Shown here: one piece after another, positions 1 through 4,761 of the stretch
Position numbering within the stretch: position 1 is the stretch's first letter
How the letters are laid out: each line of letters begins with the position of its first letter
Program-made: the position numbers and the translations under genes
Notes under the pieces: model-generated
Told to the model about the DNA's origin: nothing
Database searches by the model: none
What the model saw: the letters and a program-made list of their open reading frames with translations, nothing else
DNA from: Paracoccaceae bacterium
GTDB lineage: Bacteria > Pseudomonadota > Alphaproteobacteria > Rhodobacterales > Rhodobacteraceae
Length of the DNA stretch: 5,012 nucleotides
Assembly: GCA_026709725.1 (NCBI GenBank)
Contig: JAPOSK010000317.1
Span: forward strand, 1 to 5,012
Direction of reading: 5' to 3'

Positions 1-470
1 ACAGGTCGTTTGATGGCCACGTGCCGGCTCCAGTCCCCGAGTCCGGCGAGGACGCGGCGGCGCGCGGCAGGATCGGCGCGCTTGCCTGCGAGGTCGGCGC
101 GCTGGTAGACGAGGTGCACCTTGACCGCGCGCTCAAGGGCATACTGGCGTTCTCGGCGCACTTTAACCAGTACTTTCAACACTGCGAGCCGTGGAAGGGC
201 GGCGAGGGAGCCGCGACGTGCGTGCACCTCTCGGCCAACGCCGTGCGCAGCCTGGCGATCGCGCTGTGCGCGTTTGTCCCGTCCTCGGCGCAGCGCATGT
301 GGGAGCAGCTCGGCGAGGCCGGCAGCGTCGAGGCGCAGCCCTGGGAGGCGGCCTCGGAGGTGCGCATTGGCGCAGGCCACGCCATAGGCAGGCCCAGCGC
401 GCTCTTTGCTAGGGTGGACGAGGGCGAGATCGCCGGCCTCAAGGAGTCCCTAGGCGGCGCCTCGGGGTAA
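1..470 (+). CDS. metG: Methionyl-tRNA synthetase, C-terminal part (5' end outside window)
   Basis: This is the tail of methionyl-tRNA synthetase, the cytosolic enzyme that charges tRNA-Met with methionine using ATP. The reading frame (codons starting at base 3) is already open at the left edge, so the GTG at 21 is an internal codon and not the start. About 155 residues are visible. They match the helical anticodon-binding domain: an Asp-Gly-x-Val-Pro stretch, a helix with LDRALKGILAF, then NQYFQHCEPWKG (family pattern: N-x-Y-hydrophobic, then PW), a helix ending in FVPSSAQRMWEQLG (family P-x-x-A-x-x-x-W-x-x-LG), and a closing LFARVDEGEI (family LF-x-x-I/V). The catalytic HIGH and KMSKS parts lie upstream of the window. 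It ends at TAA 468-470 just after this domain, with no fused C-terminal tRNA-binding domain, which archaea often encode separately. GC is very high (75% in 421-480). The zinc-ribbon gene on the other strand converges on it. Confidence 0.88.
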   Translation, partial: RSFDGHVPAPVPESGEDAAARGRIGALACEVGALVDEVHLDRALKGILAFSAHFNQYFQHCEPWKGGEGAATCVHLSANAVRSLAIALCAFVPSSAQRMWEQLGEAGSVEAQPWEAASEVRIGAGHAIGRPSALFARVDEGEIAGLKESLGGASG

Positions 471-612
471 GGCGCGCGGCATCCCGGTTTTGGGGCATGG
501 CGCTAGGCCAGGGCATTGCGCTGCGCCGTGTCACACCCCACGAAACGCGCAGGAGGCAAGCTGCATTGCCGCGCTTTCCGGACGCCCGCGCAGAGGCTCC
601 CCTGAACTGCTG

Positions 613-709
613 CCAATGAACCCCTATTGGGAAAAAGGCCCATATGGGGCATGCCATGCGCAGGCAGGCCTGCCTGTGCGCCGTGCCTCAGGCTGGTTTG
701 GCGCGCACA
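613..709. repeat. Cluster of inverted repeats in the convergent intergenic gap
   Basis: The gap between the synthetase stop and the zinc-ribbon stop (471-752) has no supported gene. It holds several dyads: CCAAT (613-617) with ATTGG (626-630); a 10-bp perfect palindrome CCCATATGGG (639-648); a 16-bp perfect palindrome CAGGCAGGCCTGCCTG (661-676), extendable to 657-680 if G-T pairs are allowed; and TGTGCG (675-680) with CGCACA (704-709). The 16-bp palindrome would fold as a strong hairpin in RNA from either strand. Its place between converging genes fits a role in 3'-end formation or transcript protection. However, no T-tract follows on either strand, as archaeal terminators usually have, so no terminator is called. 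Confidence 0.5.
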
Positions 710-752
710 GGCGTGAGCCCCCATTTGCCGACGGCGATGGTCAGGGCCGGCG

Positions 753-965
753 TCATTCCGGCGGAAGCAGGCGTTCTCTGCGCAGGGCAATAAGCGTCTC
801 TTCTGGCACCTCTGCGAGGTCGGTTCGGTCACGTCCGTCGTACAGGTCTTGCCTCGAGAGCGCATAGTCACAGTGCGGGTTGGAGCAAAATGTGCCCTTG
901 CGGACACGGTAGTATCGCAGCAGGCCCTTTTTGCATTGGCTGCACAGGGGCAGGCTAGACTCCAT
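753..965 (-). CDS. Small zinc-ribbon protein, function unknown
   Basis: A 70-residue protein with four cysteines in a zinc-ribbon layout: Cys8-x2-Cys11 (CSQC), 15 residues including basic RYYRVRKG, then Cys27-x4-Cys32 (CSNPHC) followed by DY. The FCSNPHCDY knuckle resembles the C4 zinc fingers at the C-termini of type IA topoisomerases and some helicases, which bind nucleic acid. The C-terminal half (EVPEETLIALRRERLLPPE) is a charged helix. A nucleic-acid or protein adaptor role is plausible but is inference only. The start is ATG 965-963: a TATA-like box (GTTAAATAC, 987-995) is centred about 26 bases upstream, so the mRNA would be leaderless. The frame stays open up to a GTG at 1016, but that extension would run through the promoter. 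The stop is TGA 755-753. The gene stands alone and converges on the synthetase gene. Confidence 0.7.
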   Translation of the reverse strand: MESSLPLCSQCKKGLLRYYRVRKGTFCSNPHCDYALSRQDLYDGRDRTDLAEVPEETLIALRRERLLPPE

Positions 966-986
966 GCCGACAGGGCGCCAGCCATA

Positions 987-995
987 GTATTTAAC
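987..995 (-). promoter_or_regulatory. TATA-like box of the zinc-ribbon gene
   Basis: The minus strand reads GTTAAATAC, an A/T island in GC-rich DNA. Its centre (about 991) lies 26 bases upstream of ATG 965, the spacing expected between an archaeal TATA box and the transcription start. Transcription would therefore begin at or next to the start codon. No clear BRE purine pair is evident. The element decides the start choice for this gene. Confidence 0.55.
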
Positions 996-1038
996 TGTTG
1001 TAGGGGATTCACGCACGTGACACGCCTGTGCCGGTAGT

Positions 1039-1057
1039 GGCGCGAACCGGTTGCGCC
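1039..1057. repeat. Near-perfect palindrome upstream of the zinc-ribbon promoter
   Basis: GGCGC (1039-1043), one unpaired G (1044), the 8-bp palindrome AACCGGTT (1045-1052) and GCGCC (1053-1057) form a dyad interrupted by a single base. It lies about 45 bases upstream of the TATA-like box at 987-995 and just left of the tRNA-like fragment. It could be a binding site for a dimeric regulator, or a structural feature of the element junction. Nothing in the sequence separates these options. Confidence 0.4.
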
Positions 1058-1070
1058 TCAGACACAGATC

Positions 1071-1093
1071 TGGCGGTAGGGAGGGAATCGAAC
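1071..1093 (-). other. tRNA 3'-end fragment, possible attachment-site scar
   Basis: Read on the minus strand, this begins with the invariant T-loop block GTTCGATTC (G53-TTCGA-NN-C61). It continues with CCTC to complete a T-stem 3' strand (CCCTC), then CCTACCG as the 3' strand of an acceptor stem, then CCA. The matching upstream T-stem strand (GAGGG) is absent: the bases just before are GCCAG. No D-arm, anticodon arm or 5' acceptor strand (CGGTAGG) is found nearby. So this is only the 3' portion of a tRNA, the segment that archaeal and bacterial integrases typically duplicate when an element inserts into a tRNA gene. With this orientation the element would extend to the right and the intact tRNA gene would lie at its far right end on the minus strand. 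No second copy is seen in the window. A chance match is possible. Confidence 0.45.
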
Positions 1094-1184
1094 TGGCATG
1101 GCTGAAGCGCCCCGTGTTGAAAGATTGGGCAACAGTCCCAGTTTATCCGTGATGTGGCCATAGGGTCTCATGTAGCTGGTTTTT

Positions 1185-1208
1185 ACATTCTTGGCATGCC
1201 AAGAATGT
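1185..1208. repeat. Perfect 24-bp palindrome
   Basis: The 12-base half ACATTCTTGGCA is followed directly by its exact reverse complement, giving 24 bases with no mismatch or spacer. As RNA it would form a 10-bp stem with a CATG loop. It lies 44 bases past the nuclease stop codon and about 90 bases from the tRNA-like fragment. On the minus strand, the direction of the upstream genes, it is followed by AAAAACC and not by a T-run; the T-run lies on the opposite side. It is therefore not a standard archaeal terminator. Alternatives are an operator for a dimeric protein, a recombination or replication site of an element, or a 3' stabilising hairpin. A 24-bp perfect palindrome is very unlikely by chance in 5 kb (about 5000/4^12). 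Confidence 0.85.
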
Positions 1209-1251
1209 GCGAGTTGTGGGCAGAACGCAAACAGGCGTTAACTGTAGACCG

Positions 1252-1728
1252 TCATTGGGTGCGTTTGACTATATCAGCGAGTTTGGAACCACAACGGAGT
1301 GGGCGAATTGTGTACCTTGCACCGTTGATCTGCACGGGGTCGCGAAGGCGTATTTGATCAAGTTCGTTTCCAAAGCGAGATGCGACTAGCACTAAAAGAA
1401 GATGGGGTGATCTAAAACCCGGAAGTCCCTTAGATAGGTAAAGCGCGTGTTTGGCGCCGTTTTCAAGCTGGGAACGCACTTTGTCCACTCTGAATTTTCC
1501 GCTCTTGATCTCTACTGGACCCATAAACGAACTACGCGATCTCGAGAACACCAAAAAGTCACTCATGGGCATATTGCGATTAAACCCCACAGGATTGTTC
1601 AGCAGATCGCATTTTAGTATGCGCGCCTCTCCCGGTCTAATGTGAAGTGTGCATGAACGCTCAACGCATCGCTTAACAAGCGCATGCTCTAGACGCGCCC
1701 ATGGATCTTGCCTGTCATGCTTTTTCAT
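1252..1728 (-). CDS. Putative PD-(D/E)XK nuclease partner of the upstream ATPase
   Basis: A 158-residue protein with the motif order of PD-(D/E)XK nucleases, metal-dependent enzymes that cut DNA or RNA. The N-terminal helix carries Glu14 (WARLEHALVKR). Asp57 sits in SDFLVF at the start of a core strand, Glu73-Ile-Lys75 (VEIKSGKF) is the E-x-K pair on the next strand, and Gln87 in VRSQLENG fits the following helix seen in RecB-like members. A hydrophobic strand (HLLLVLVASR, 109-118) follows. No TOPRIM or HNH motif is seen. The start is ATG 1728-1726: it overlaps the last 14 bases of the ATPase gene, and GGTGATCC, complementary to the 16S rRNA 3' end, lies 5 bases upstream. The frame is open back to 1809, but those 27 residues lie wholly inside the ATPase gene. 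The overlap implies translational coupling and a shared complex. Nuclease activity is inferred from motifs only; an inactive relative is possible. Confidence 0.7.
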   Translation of the reverse strand: MKKHDRQDPWARLEHALVKRCVERSCTLHIRPGEARILKCDLLNNPVGFNRNMPMSDFLVFSRSRSSFMGPVEIKSGKFRVDKVRSQLENGAKHALYLSKGLPGFRSPHLLLVLVASRFGNELDQIRLRDPVQINGARYTIRPLRCGSKLADIVKRTQ

Positions 1729-3205
1729 CTTCTGGATCACCCATATGTGCCTCGATTTGCTGCCTAAACGACAGTCTTTCCTCATACATGTTAAAACGCA
1801 TTTTCCCAAATTCTTCCTGGTCTATTCCATCATGTTTGGTGCATGGGAGATCCCTGATTATGCAATTTCCACTAGAATCGACAACAAATTCATGGGCCGA
1901 CACGTCGTCAAGCGTCAAGTACGCTTCAGGTTCAGATACAGCTTTTTTTCTGTGAGACTTGTCAAGTGAACCAAGCATCATGTATGCGCTTAATTGCTCG
2001 ACGATAAGAACGCTATGGGTGACAAGCGTGACATTCACCCCATGCCGTATTAAAAGCGCGACATGCTTGGCAAACTTTAGTTGGTTGGCGGGGTGCATGT
2101 GGGCCTCTGGTTCTTCGATTATAATTCTGTATCCCGGCTTGATTAGGTACTTTAGGTATATGGTCAAAAGCGCCATGCTGCCTACATGGGACGACGTTAG
2201 GCGCAAGGGAACATCACCAGACTGGGTTTTGAAAGATATTGTAGGCAGGCTTGCATGCAGGGACTTGTTGAGGGACACGCTTCCCCCAAGCAAATCACGC
2301 TCCATCATATCAGCAAGCTTTGACAGTGGACCGGGTTTGTGCACATCAATTGAGAGAACAAATTTAAAAAAACCTTTTGGGAGTCCAGGGGGAGAAAATT
2401 GGTCGAGTTCGGAATCAGTGTGGCGTTCATCGTCTTCAGAGCTGCTGTGAGAACCCAAGATATTCATAAGCACAGGGCGCGATAGTGAGAAAAATAACGT
2501 GCTGGTGTCAGCAGGCAAGGCTGTAGTGCGAATCTTGCCCATAATCATATGGACAAGGTTGCGCGCCATGTCATCCTCAAGCTCTTTCGAGGTTCCTGCC
2601 GCAAAGTGTTCGGCGTGAGAAGGCAGCGGATCTATTCTCGTTTTGCCGTCAAGCTCGGTTTTTAGCGACACGGTGCCGAGATGCTGATCAAGTACTGCCC
2701 AGTGCTTTGCCATATGCGAGACTTGCAAGTTCGCTCTAGGGTTAAAAGGCCACCCCAGCCGCACTTTCAGCGTTCCCGAAACACCTATGGAAAATCCAGA
2801 TGTGGAGAATCTCACCAAATTTTGAAGATCTCCCCTAAACTCCCTGCGCAGTTCTTTGGCAAGTGTGTTAGGAAAAGGGTGCAGCAGGGCGTCATGGATA
2901 TGCGACACCGTGCTTGTCGGGATTGCGATGTCTCGTTCGTGGTGAAGTTTTTTGACTAGGGTACGCATGTCTGACAAGGCATACGTGTATGAGGAAGCCG
3001 TGGAATCCAAGTCTTCCGAGGGCATAAATGAGTCCAGACTCACGTTAAAACCGCTTCTCAAGATTTGAAAGGAGCGATATATACAATAGGAGAGCCTTGC
3101 CATATACGACTTGCCTGAATTGCTGGGGCCGATGATGACTGTGAGCGGGCGCATCTTGATCGTGCCTTTGGAGATCGGGCCAAAATTTTTGACGGAGACT
3201 TCCAT
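1715..3205 (-). CDS. ABC-type AAA_15-like ATPase of a putative defence module
   Basis: A 496-residue ATPase of the AAA_15/AAA_21 group, related to the ATPase part of OLD, PtuA and AriA proteins. The N-terminus (EVSVKNFGPISKGTIKMRP) is typical of the family. Walker A is GPSNSGKS at 26-33, the ABC-like signature is LTSSHVGS at 336-343, Walker B is IIIEEPEAH at 361-369 with HMHP as D-loop, and the H-loop is VTHS at 395-398. The 300 residues between Walker A and the signature hold a divergent helical insert with an acidic stretch (SSSEDDERHTDSE, 253-265). Only about 95 residues follow the H-loop, with no TOPRIM motifs, so nuclease activity would have to come from the overlapping downstream gene. 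Such ATPases usually dimerise and gate an effector. Start choice: ATG 3205 gives the family N-terminus but has no Shine-Dalgarno. An in-frame GTG at 3274 lies 27 bases from a TATA-like box and would add 23 Arg/Gly-rich residues. GC is lower than the flanks (37% in 2341-2400). Confidence 0.88.
   Translation of the reverse strand: MEVSVKNFGPISKGTIKMRPLTVIIGPSNSGKSYMARLSYCIYRSFQILRSGFNVSLDSFMPSEDLDSTASSYTYALSDMRTLVKKLHHERDIAIPTSTVSHIHDALLHPFPNTLAKELRREFRGDLQNLVRFSTSGFSIGVSGTLKVRLGWPFNPRANLQVSHMAKHWAVLDQHLGTVSLKTELDGKTRIDPLPSHAEHFAAGTSKELEDDMARNLVHMIMGKIRTTALPADTSTLFFSLSRPVLMNILGSHSSSEDDERHTDSELDQFSPPGLPKGFFKFVLSIDVHKPGPLSKLADMMERDLLGGSVSLNKSLHASLPTISFKTQSGDVPLRLTSSHVGSMALLTIYLKYLIKPGYRIIIEEPEAHMHPANQLKFAKHVALLIRHGVNVTLVTHSVLIVEQLSAYMMLGSLDKSHRKKAVSEPEAYLTLDDVSAHEFVVDSSGNCIIRDLPCTKHDGIDQEEFGKMRFNMYEERLSFRQQIEAHMGDPEDEKA
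1734..1741 (-). promoter_or_regulatory. Strong Shine-Dalgarno of the nuclease gene
   Basis: The minus strand reads GGTGATCC, 8 bases complementary to the conserved GGATCACC near the 3' end of 16S rRNA, ending 5 bases before ATG 1728. It lies within the last codons of the ATPase gene. The leaderless genes in this window lack such a site, which suits an internal operon gene translated from a shared mRNA. It is the main reason for placing the nuclease start at 1728. Confidence 0.65.
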
Positions 3206-3296
3206 GGGTGCGCCAGTATGGGCGTTTCTGCCTCCCTGCCGTGTAGATCCTGATCCACGCCTGCTAGTCTTCACGATGCAAGCGCCAATTCTGCGC

Positions 3297-3305
3297 TGTT
3301 TTAAC
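3297..3305 (-). promoter_or_regulatory. TATA-like box upstream of the ATPase gene
   Basis: The minus strand reads GTTAAAACA, sharing GTTAAA with the box of the zinc-ribbon gene. It is centred near 3301, so transcription would start near 3275, next to an in-frame GTG at 3274 (leaderless start). Starting translation at ATG 3205 instead would leave an untranslated leader of about 70 bases. It suggests the ATPase-nuclease pair has its own promoter, separate from the gene at 3399-4130. Confidence 0.45.
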
Positions 3306-3392
3306 TCTATGCCGACTTTGGGCCGTTCAAGACGCCTCGCCCGATGTGTGCGCAGACCCACCCCCACGGCAGAGTCAGCGCTCCCGTCTGGC

Positions 3393-3412
3393 CTCCCGCT
3401 AGGCGCCGGGAG
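3393..3412. repeat. Short inverted repeat over the stop codon of the unknown gene
   Basis: CTCCCG (3393-3398) and CGGGAG (3407-3412) could pair as a 6-bp GC stem around an 8-base loop that contains the TAG stop (3401-3399, minus strand). It might limit read-through from the upstream gene into the ATPase gene. There is no T-tract after it, so a terminator is not claimed. The rest of the gap to the ATPase ATG (3206-3398) holds only the TATA-like box and the alternative GTG. Confidence 0.3.
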
Positions 3413-4130
3413 AGGACACAAGTACCCTCACACCCCCACCAGCACGGGTCGTGTCAAGGGAGTACTTTTGAGCTATCAATAGGCCCTCCTTTGTGTAATC
3501 GTAAGTGATCTTTCCTGAACCTGTTGCCAGCAGCATATTGCGTGCGTCAATGCAGTACATGATGCCGTCTGGAACCGTATAGTCTATTGCTACGGCCAGG
3601 CTCATTTTGGCAAGCCTGTGCGCACGGCCCTGTGGCGATATACGGAGGCTCGAGTTAGCCATGGGGTCCAGAAACGTTGGGTATATGTCCCACCCCATGC
3701 TCTTCATGCATGCCGTGTACGCGTTGGGACTAGCCAGAACGTGGGTGTACTGCATCCCTGGTTCTGTAAAAATTTTTGACAGGGTGGACGGAGGTGTTTC
3801 AACTTGTCTTTTACAGGTTTTGGCTATGTGTTCAAGCGCCTTGGCGTTGATCGTTTCACGTATGCCCACGCCTCCAGGAAACTCCACAATGCCGCCTTCA
3901 AACACATCCCGTGGCATGGCAAGGCATATTTTGAGTGAGAGCGGCTTGATGCTAGAGGGAATTTGATCAAGATCCACCCGATGAAACATCTTCATGGCGT
4001 TGAACGGGAGCTCGCACTCTCCAGTCTGGATTTCAGAGTACCTTGCGCGCAAGAACATCGCTGCCTTTGATGCTGGCGTCTTCGCGAGTGTGCCATCCGG
4101 CAGTATCTTGACGCTTATCTCCCTTGCCAC
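3399..4130 (-). CDS. Unrecognised 243-residue protein, possibly HK97-fold-like
   Basis: No family could be named with confidence. No signal peptide, membrane segment, Walker motif or Cys cluster is visible, so a soluble protein is likely. The C-terminal half has an order of elements reminiscent by eye of HK97-fold shell proteins (phage capsids and encapsulins): MPRDVFEGGIVEFPGGVGI (72-90), a long helix (95-110), YTHVLASPNAYTACMKS (128-144) like a capsid A-domain strand-helix, then VPDGIMYCIDARNMLLATG (186-204) like the strand pair before the last domain. At 243 residues it would be short for a phage capsid. This likeness is weak evidence. The start is GTG 4130-4128: the TATA-like box TAATATACA (4154-4162) is centred 28 bases upstream, giving a leaderless mRNA. 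The stop is TAG. It points the same way as the ATPase-nuclease pair, 193 bases upstream of the ATPase ATG, so it may be a third module component or an unrelated cargo gene. Confidence 0.72.
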   Translation of the reverse strand: MAREISVKILPDGTLAKTPASKAAMFLRARYSEIQTGECELPFNAMKMFHRVDLDQIPSSIKPLSLKICLAMPRDVFEGGIVEFPGGVGIRETINAKALEHIAKTCKRQVETPPSTLSKIFTEPGMQYTHVLASPNAYTACMKSMGWDIYPTFLDPMANSSLRISPQGRAHRLAKMSLAVAIDYTVPDGIMYCIDARNMLLATGSGKITYDYTKEGLLIAQKYSLDTTRAGGGVRVLVSSPGA

Positions 4131-4573
4131 GTCCGGCTCGCGGAGCCGCGCGTGTATATTAGTTGTGGCGCGACCACGCGTCCGGACACGCCCACAATCC
4201 CATCGGTCATGCTTGCGAGCTCAAGTCCGCCATGCGTCCCTAGTACCTGTACCGGCGAGCTAAAGTCCGTCCCGCACCTCAGGCCCTCACGTGGGGCGCC
4301 CACACCACAAATCTTGCACGGGAAGCCTAGAAACACAGAACGAACTTCAGCTCGTAGGTATAAGCGTGAGTTTTGAAGCGTGAGTGTCCTGTGTACAGCC
4401 GTGGGGTATGGGATGGGCATTAGCACCCTGGCATGTGTATAGCCCCGCACGGTACAGTCAGTCCGTGTGCCCACTATGCCACGGTTGCAGACAGGCGTGT
4501 CGCCAATAAACTCAGGGCAAGGACAGAAAATTTGCCGGCTGTGGTCTGCACAAGATACCAGGTGTCCGGACAT
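4115..4573 (-). CDS. Doubtful Cys-rich small protein
   Basis: An open frame of 152 codons whose last 16 bases overlap the start of the 243-residue gene. It has cysteine pairs (CPC at 17-19, CKIC near 87-90, a further Cys near 101) that could bind metal, and no recognised family. The ATG at 4573 has neither a Shine-Dalgarno nor a TATA box at the right distance. A better supported start may be the in-frame GTG at 4336, 24 bases from a TATA-like TTATACC (4357-4363). That would give a 73-residue leaderless protein beginning just before FPCKICGVGAPREGLRCG. Against it: open frames of this size are common in GC-rich DNA, and the promoter of the next gene lies inside it. It could be non-coding. Confidence 0.33.
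   Translation of the reverse strand: MSGHLVSCADHSRQIFCPCPEFIGDTPVCNRGIVGTRTDCTVRGYTHARVLMPIPYPTAVHRTLTLQNSRLYLRAEVRSVFLGFPCKICGVGAPREGLRCGTDFSSPVQVLGTHGGLELASMTDGIVGVSGRVVAPQLIYTRGSASRTWQGR
4154..4162 (-). promoter_or_regulatory. TATA-like box of the 243-residue gene
   Basis: The minus strand reads TAATATACA, the best TATA match in the window, in otherwise GC-rich sequence. It is centred at 4158, 28 bases upstream of GTG 4130, so the transcript would begin at or within about two bases of the start codon. It supports a leaderless GTG start, and it supports the 243-residue gene being transcribed independently. Confidence 0.6.
4357..4363 (-). promoter_or_regulatory. Possible TATA-like box for a short Cys-rich protein
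   Basis: The minus strand reads TTATACC, centred 24 bases upstream of an in-frame GTG at 4336. If functional, it would drive a leaderless 73-residue protein ending at 4115. It is weaker than the other boxes and may be fortuitous, because it also lies inside the longer open frame. Confidence 0.25.
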
Positions 4574-4761
4574 CGCAGGAAAGTACGCATGGCGACCAGG
4601 CGTTACAAAGTCATCATGCCGGTAGTGCTACAGAGGATCGCCGGCTCCCTAGCCCCAGTCACGGCGCAGGTTATACTGGTGGGCTAAAGGCCGTTTTGTG
4701 CCTCAGGCTCTCGGCATGGGCCACTTGGCCCAATACGCCGGGAAATCAACCATGCCTAGGG
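4574..4761. other. Intergenic region with one inverted repeat
   Basis: No gene is supported here. The only clear structure is TGGGCCA (4717-4723), a two-base spacer CT, and TGGCCCA (4726-4732), a 7-bp-arm dyad about 30 bases past the Fic stop codon on the minus strand. No T-run adjoins it, so terminator function is uncertain. A 32-codon plus-strand frame (4589-4687) lacks a promoter or ribosome-binding site. Confidence 0.45.

Noticed and set aside
683..694. 12-base repeat GTGCCTCAGGCT, also at 4698-4709
   Set aside because: One 12-base match is about what chance gives in a 5-kb GC-rich window, and the flanks do not match.
490..867. Open frame of 125 codons on the plus strand
   Set aside because: It is Arg/Ser/Pro-rich with no family likeness. 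It runs through the intergenic dyads and antisense to the zinc-ribbon gene, as expected of a chance frame in GC-rich DNA.
503..1012. Open frame of 169 codons on the minus strand
   Set aside because: It overlaps the better supported zinc-ribbon gene in another frame, and its translation shows scattered Cys, Arg and Ala with no domain.
1071..1160. A complete tRNA gene, or one with introns, around the tRNA-like fragment
   Set aside because: No pairing partner for the T-stem or acceptor stem and no D-arm or anticodon arm with U33 could be found on the minus strand nearby. A short hairpin at about 1126-1140 (TGGG, 7-base loop, CCCA) lacks U33.
1729..1809. N-terminal extension of the nuclease to 1809
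   Set aside because: The extra 27 residues lie fully inside the ATPase gene. The Shine-Dalgarno at 1734-1741 points to ATG 1728.
1959..2450. Open frame of 163 codons on the plus strand
   Set aside because: It is antisense to the ATPase gene, including its Walker B region, and shows no motifs.
3275..3421. N-terminal extension of the ATPase to a TTG at 3421
   Set aside because: It would run through the TATA-like box and into the upstream gene, and it adds Arg-rich sequence unlike the family.
3607..3966. Open frame of 119 codons on the plus strand
   Set aside because: It is antisense to the 243-residue gene, which has a well-placed promoter and a more protein-like composition.
4589..4687. 32-residue plus-strand peptide beginning MATRRYKVIM
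   Set aside because: It looks protein-like but has no TATA box at the right distance and no ribosome-binding site, and it is too short to judge.
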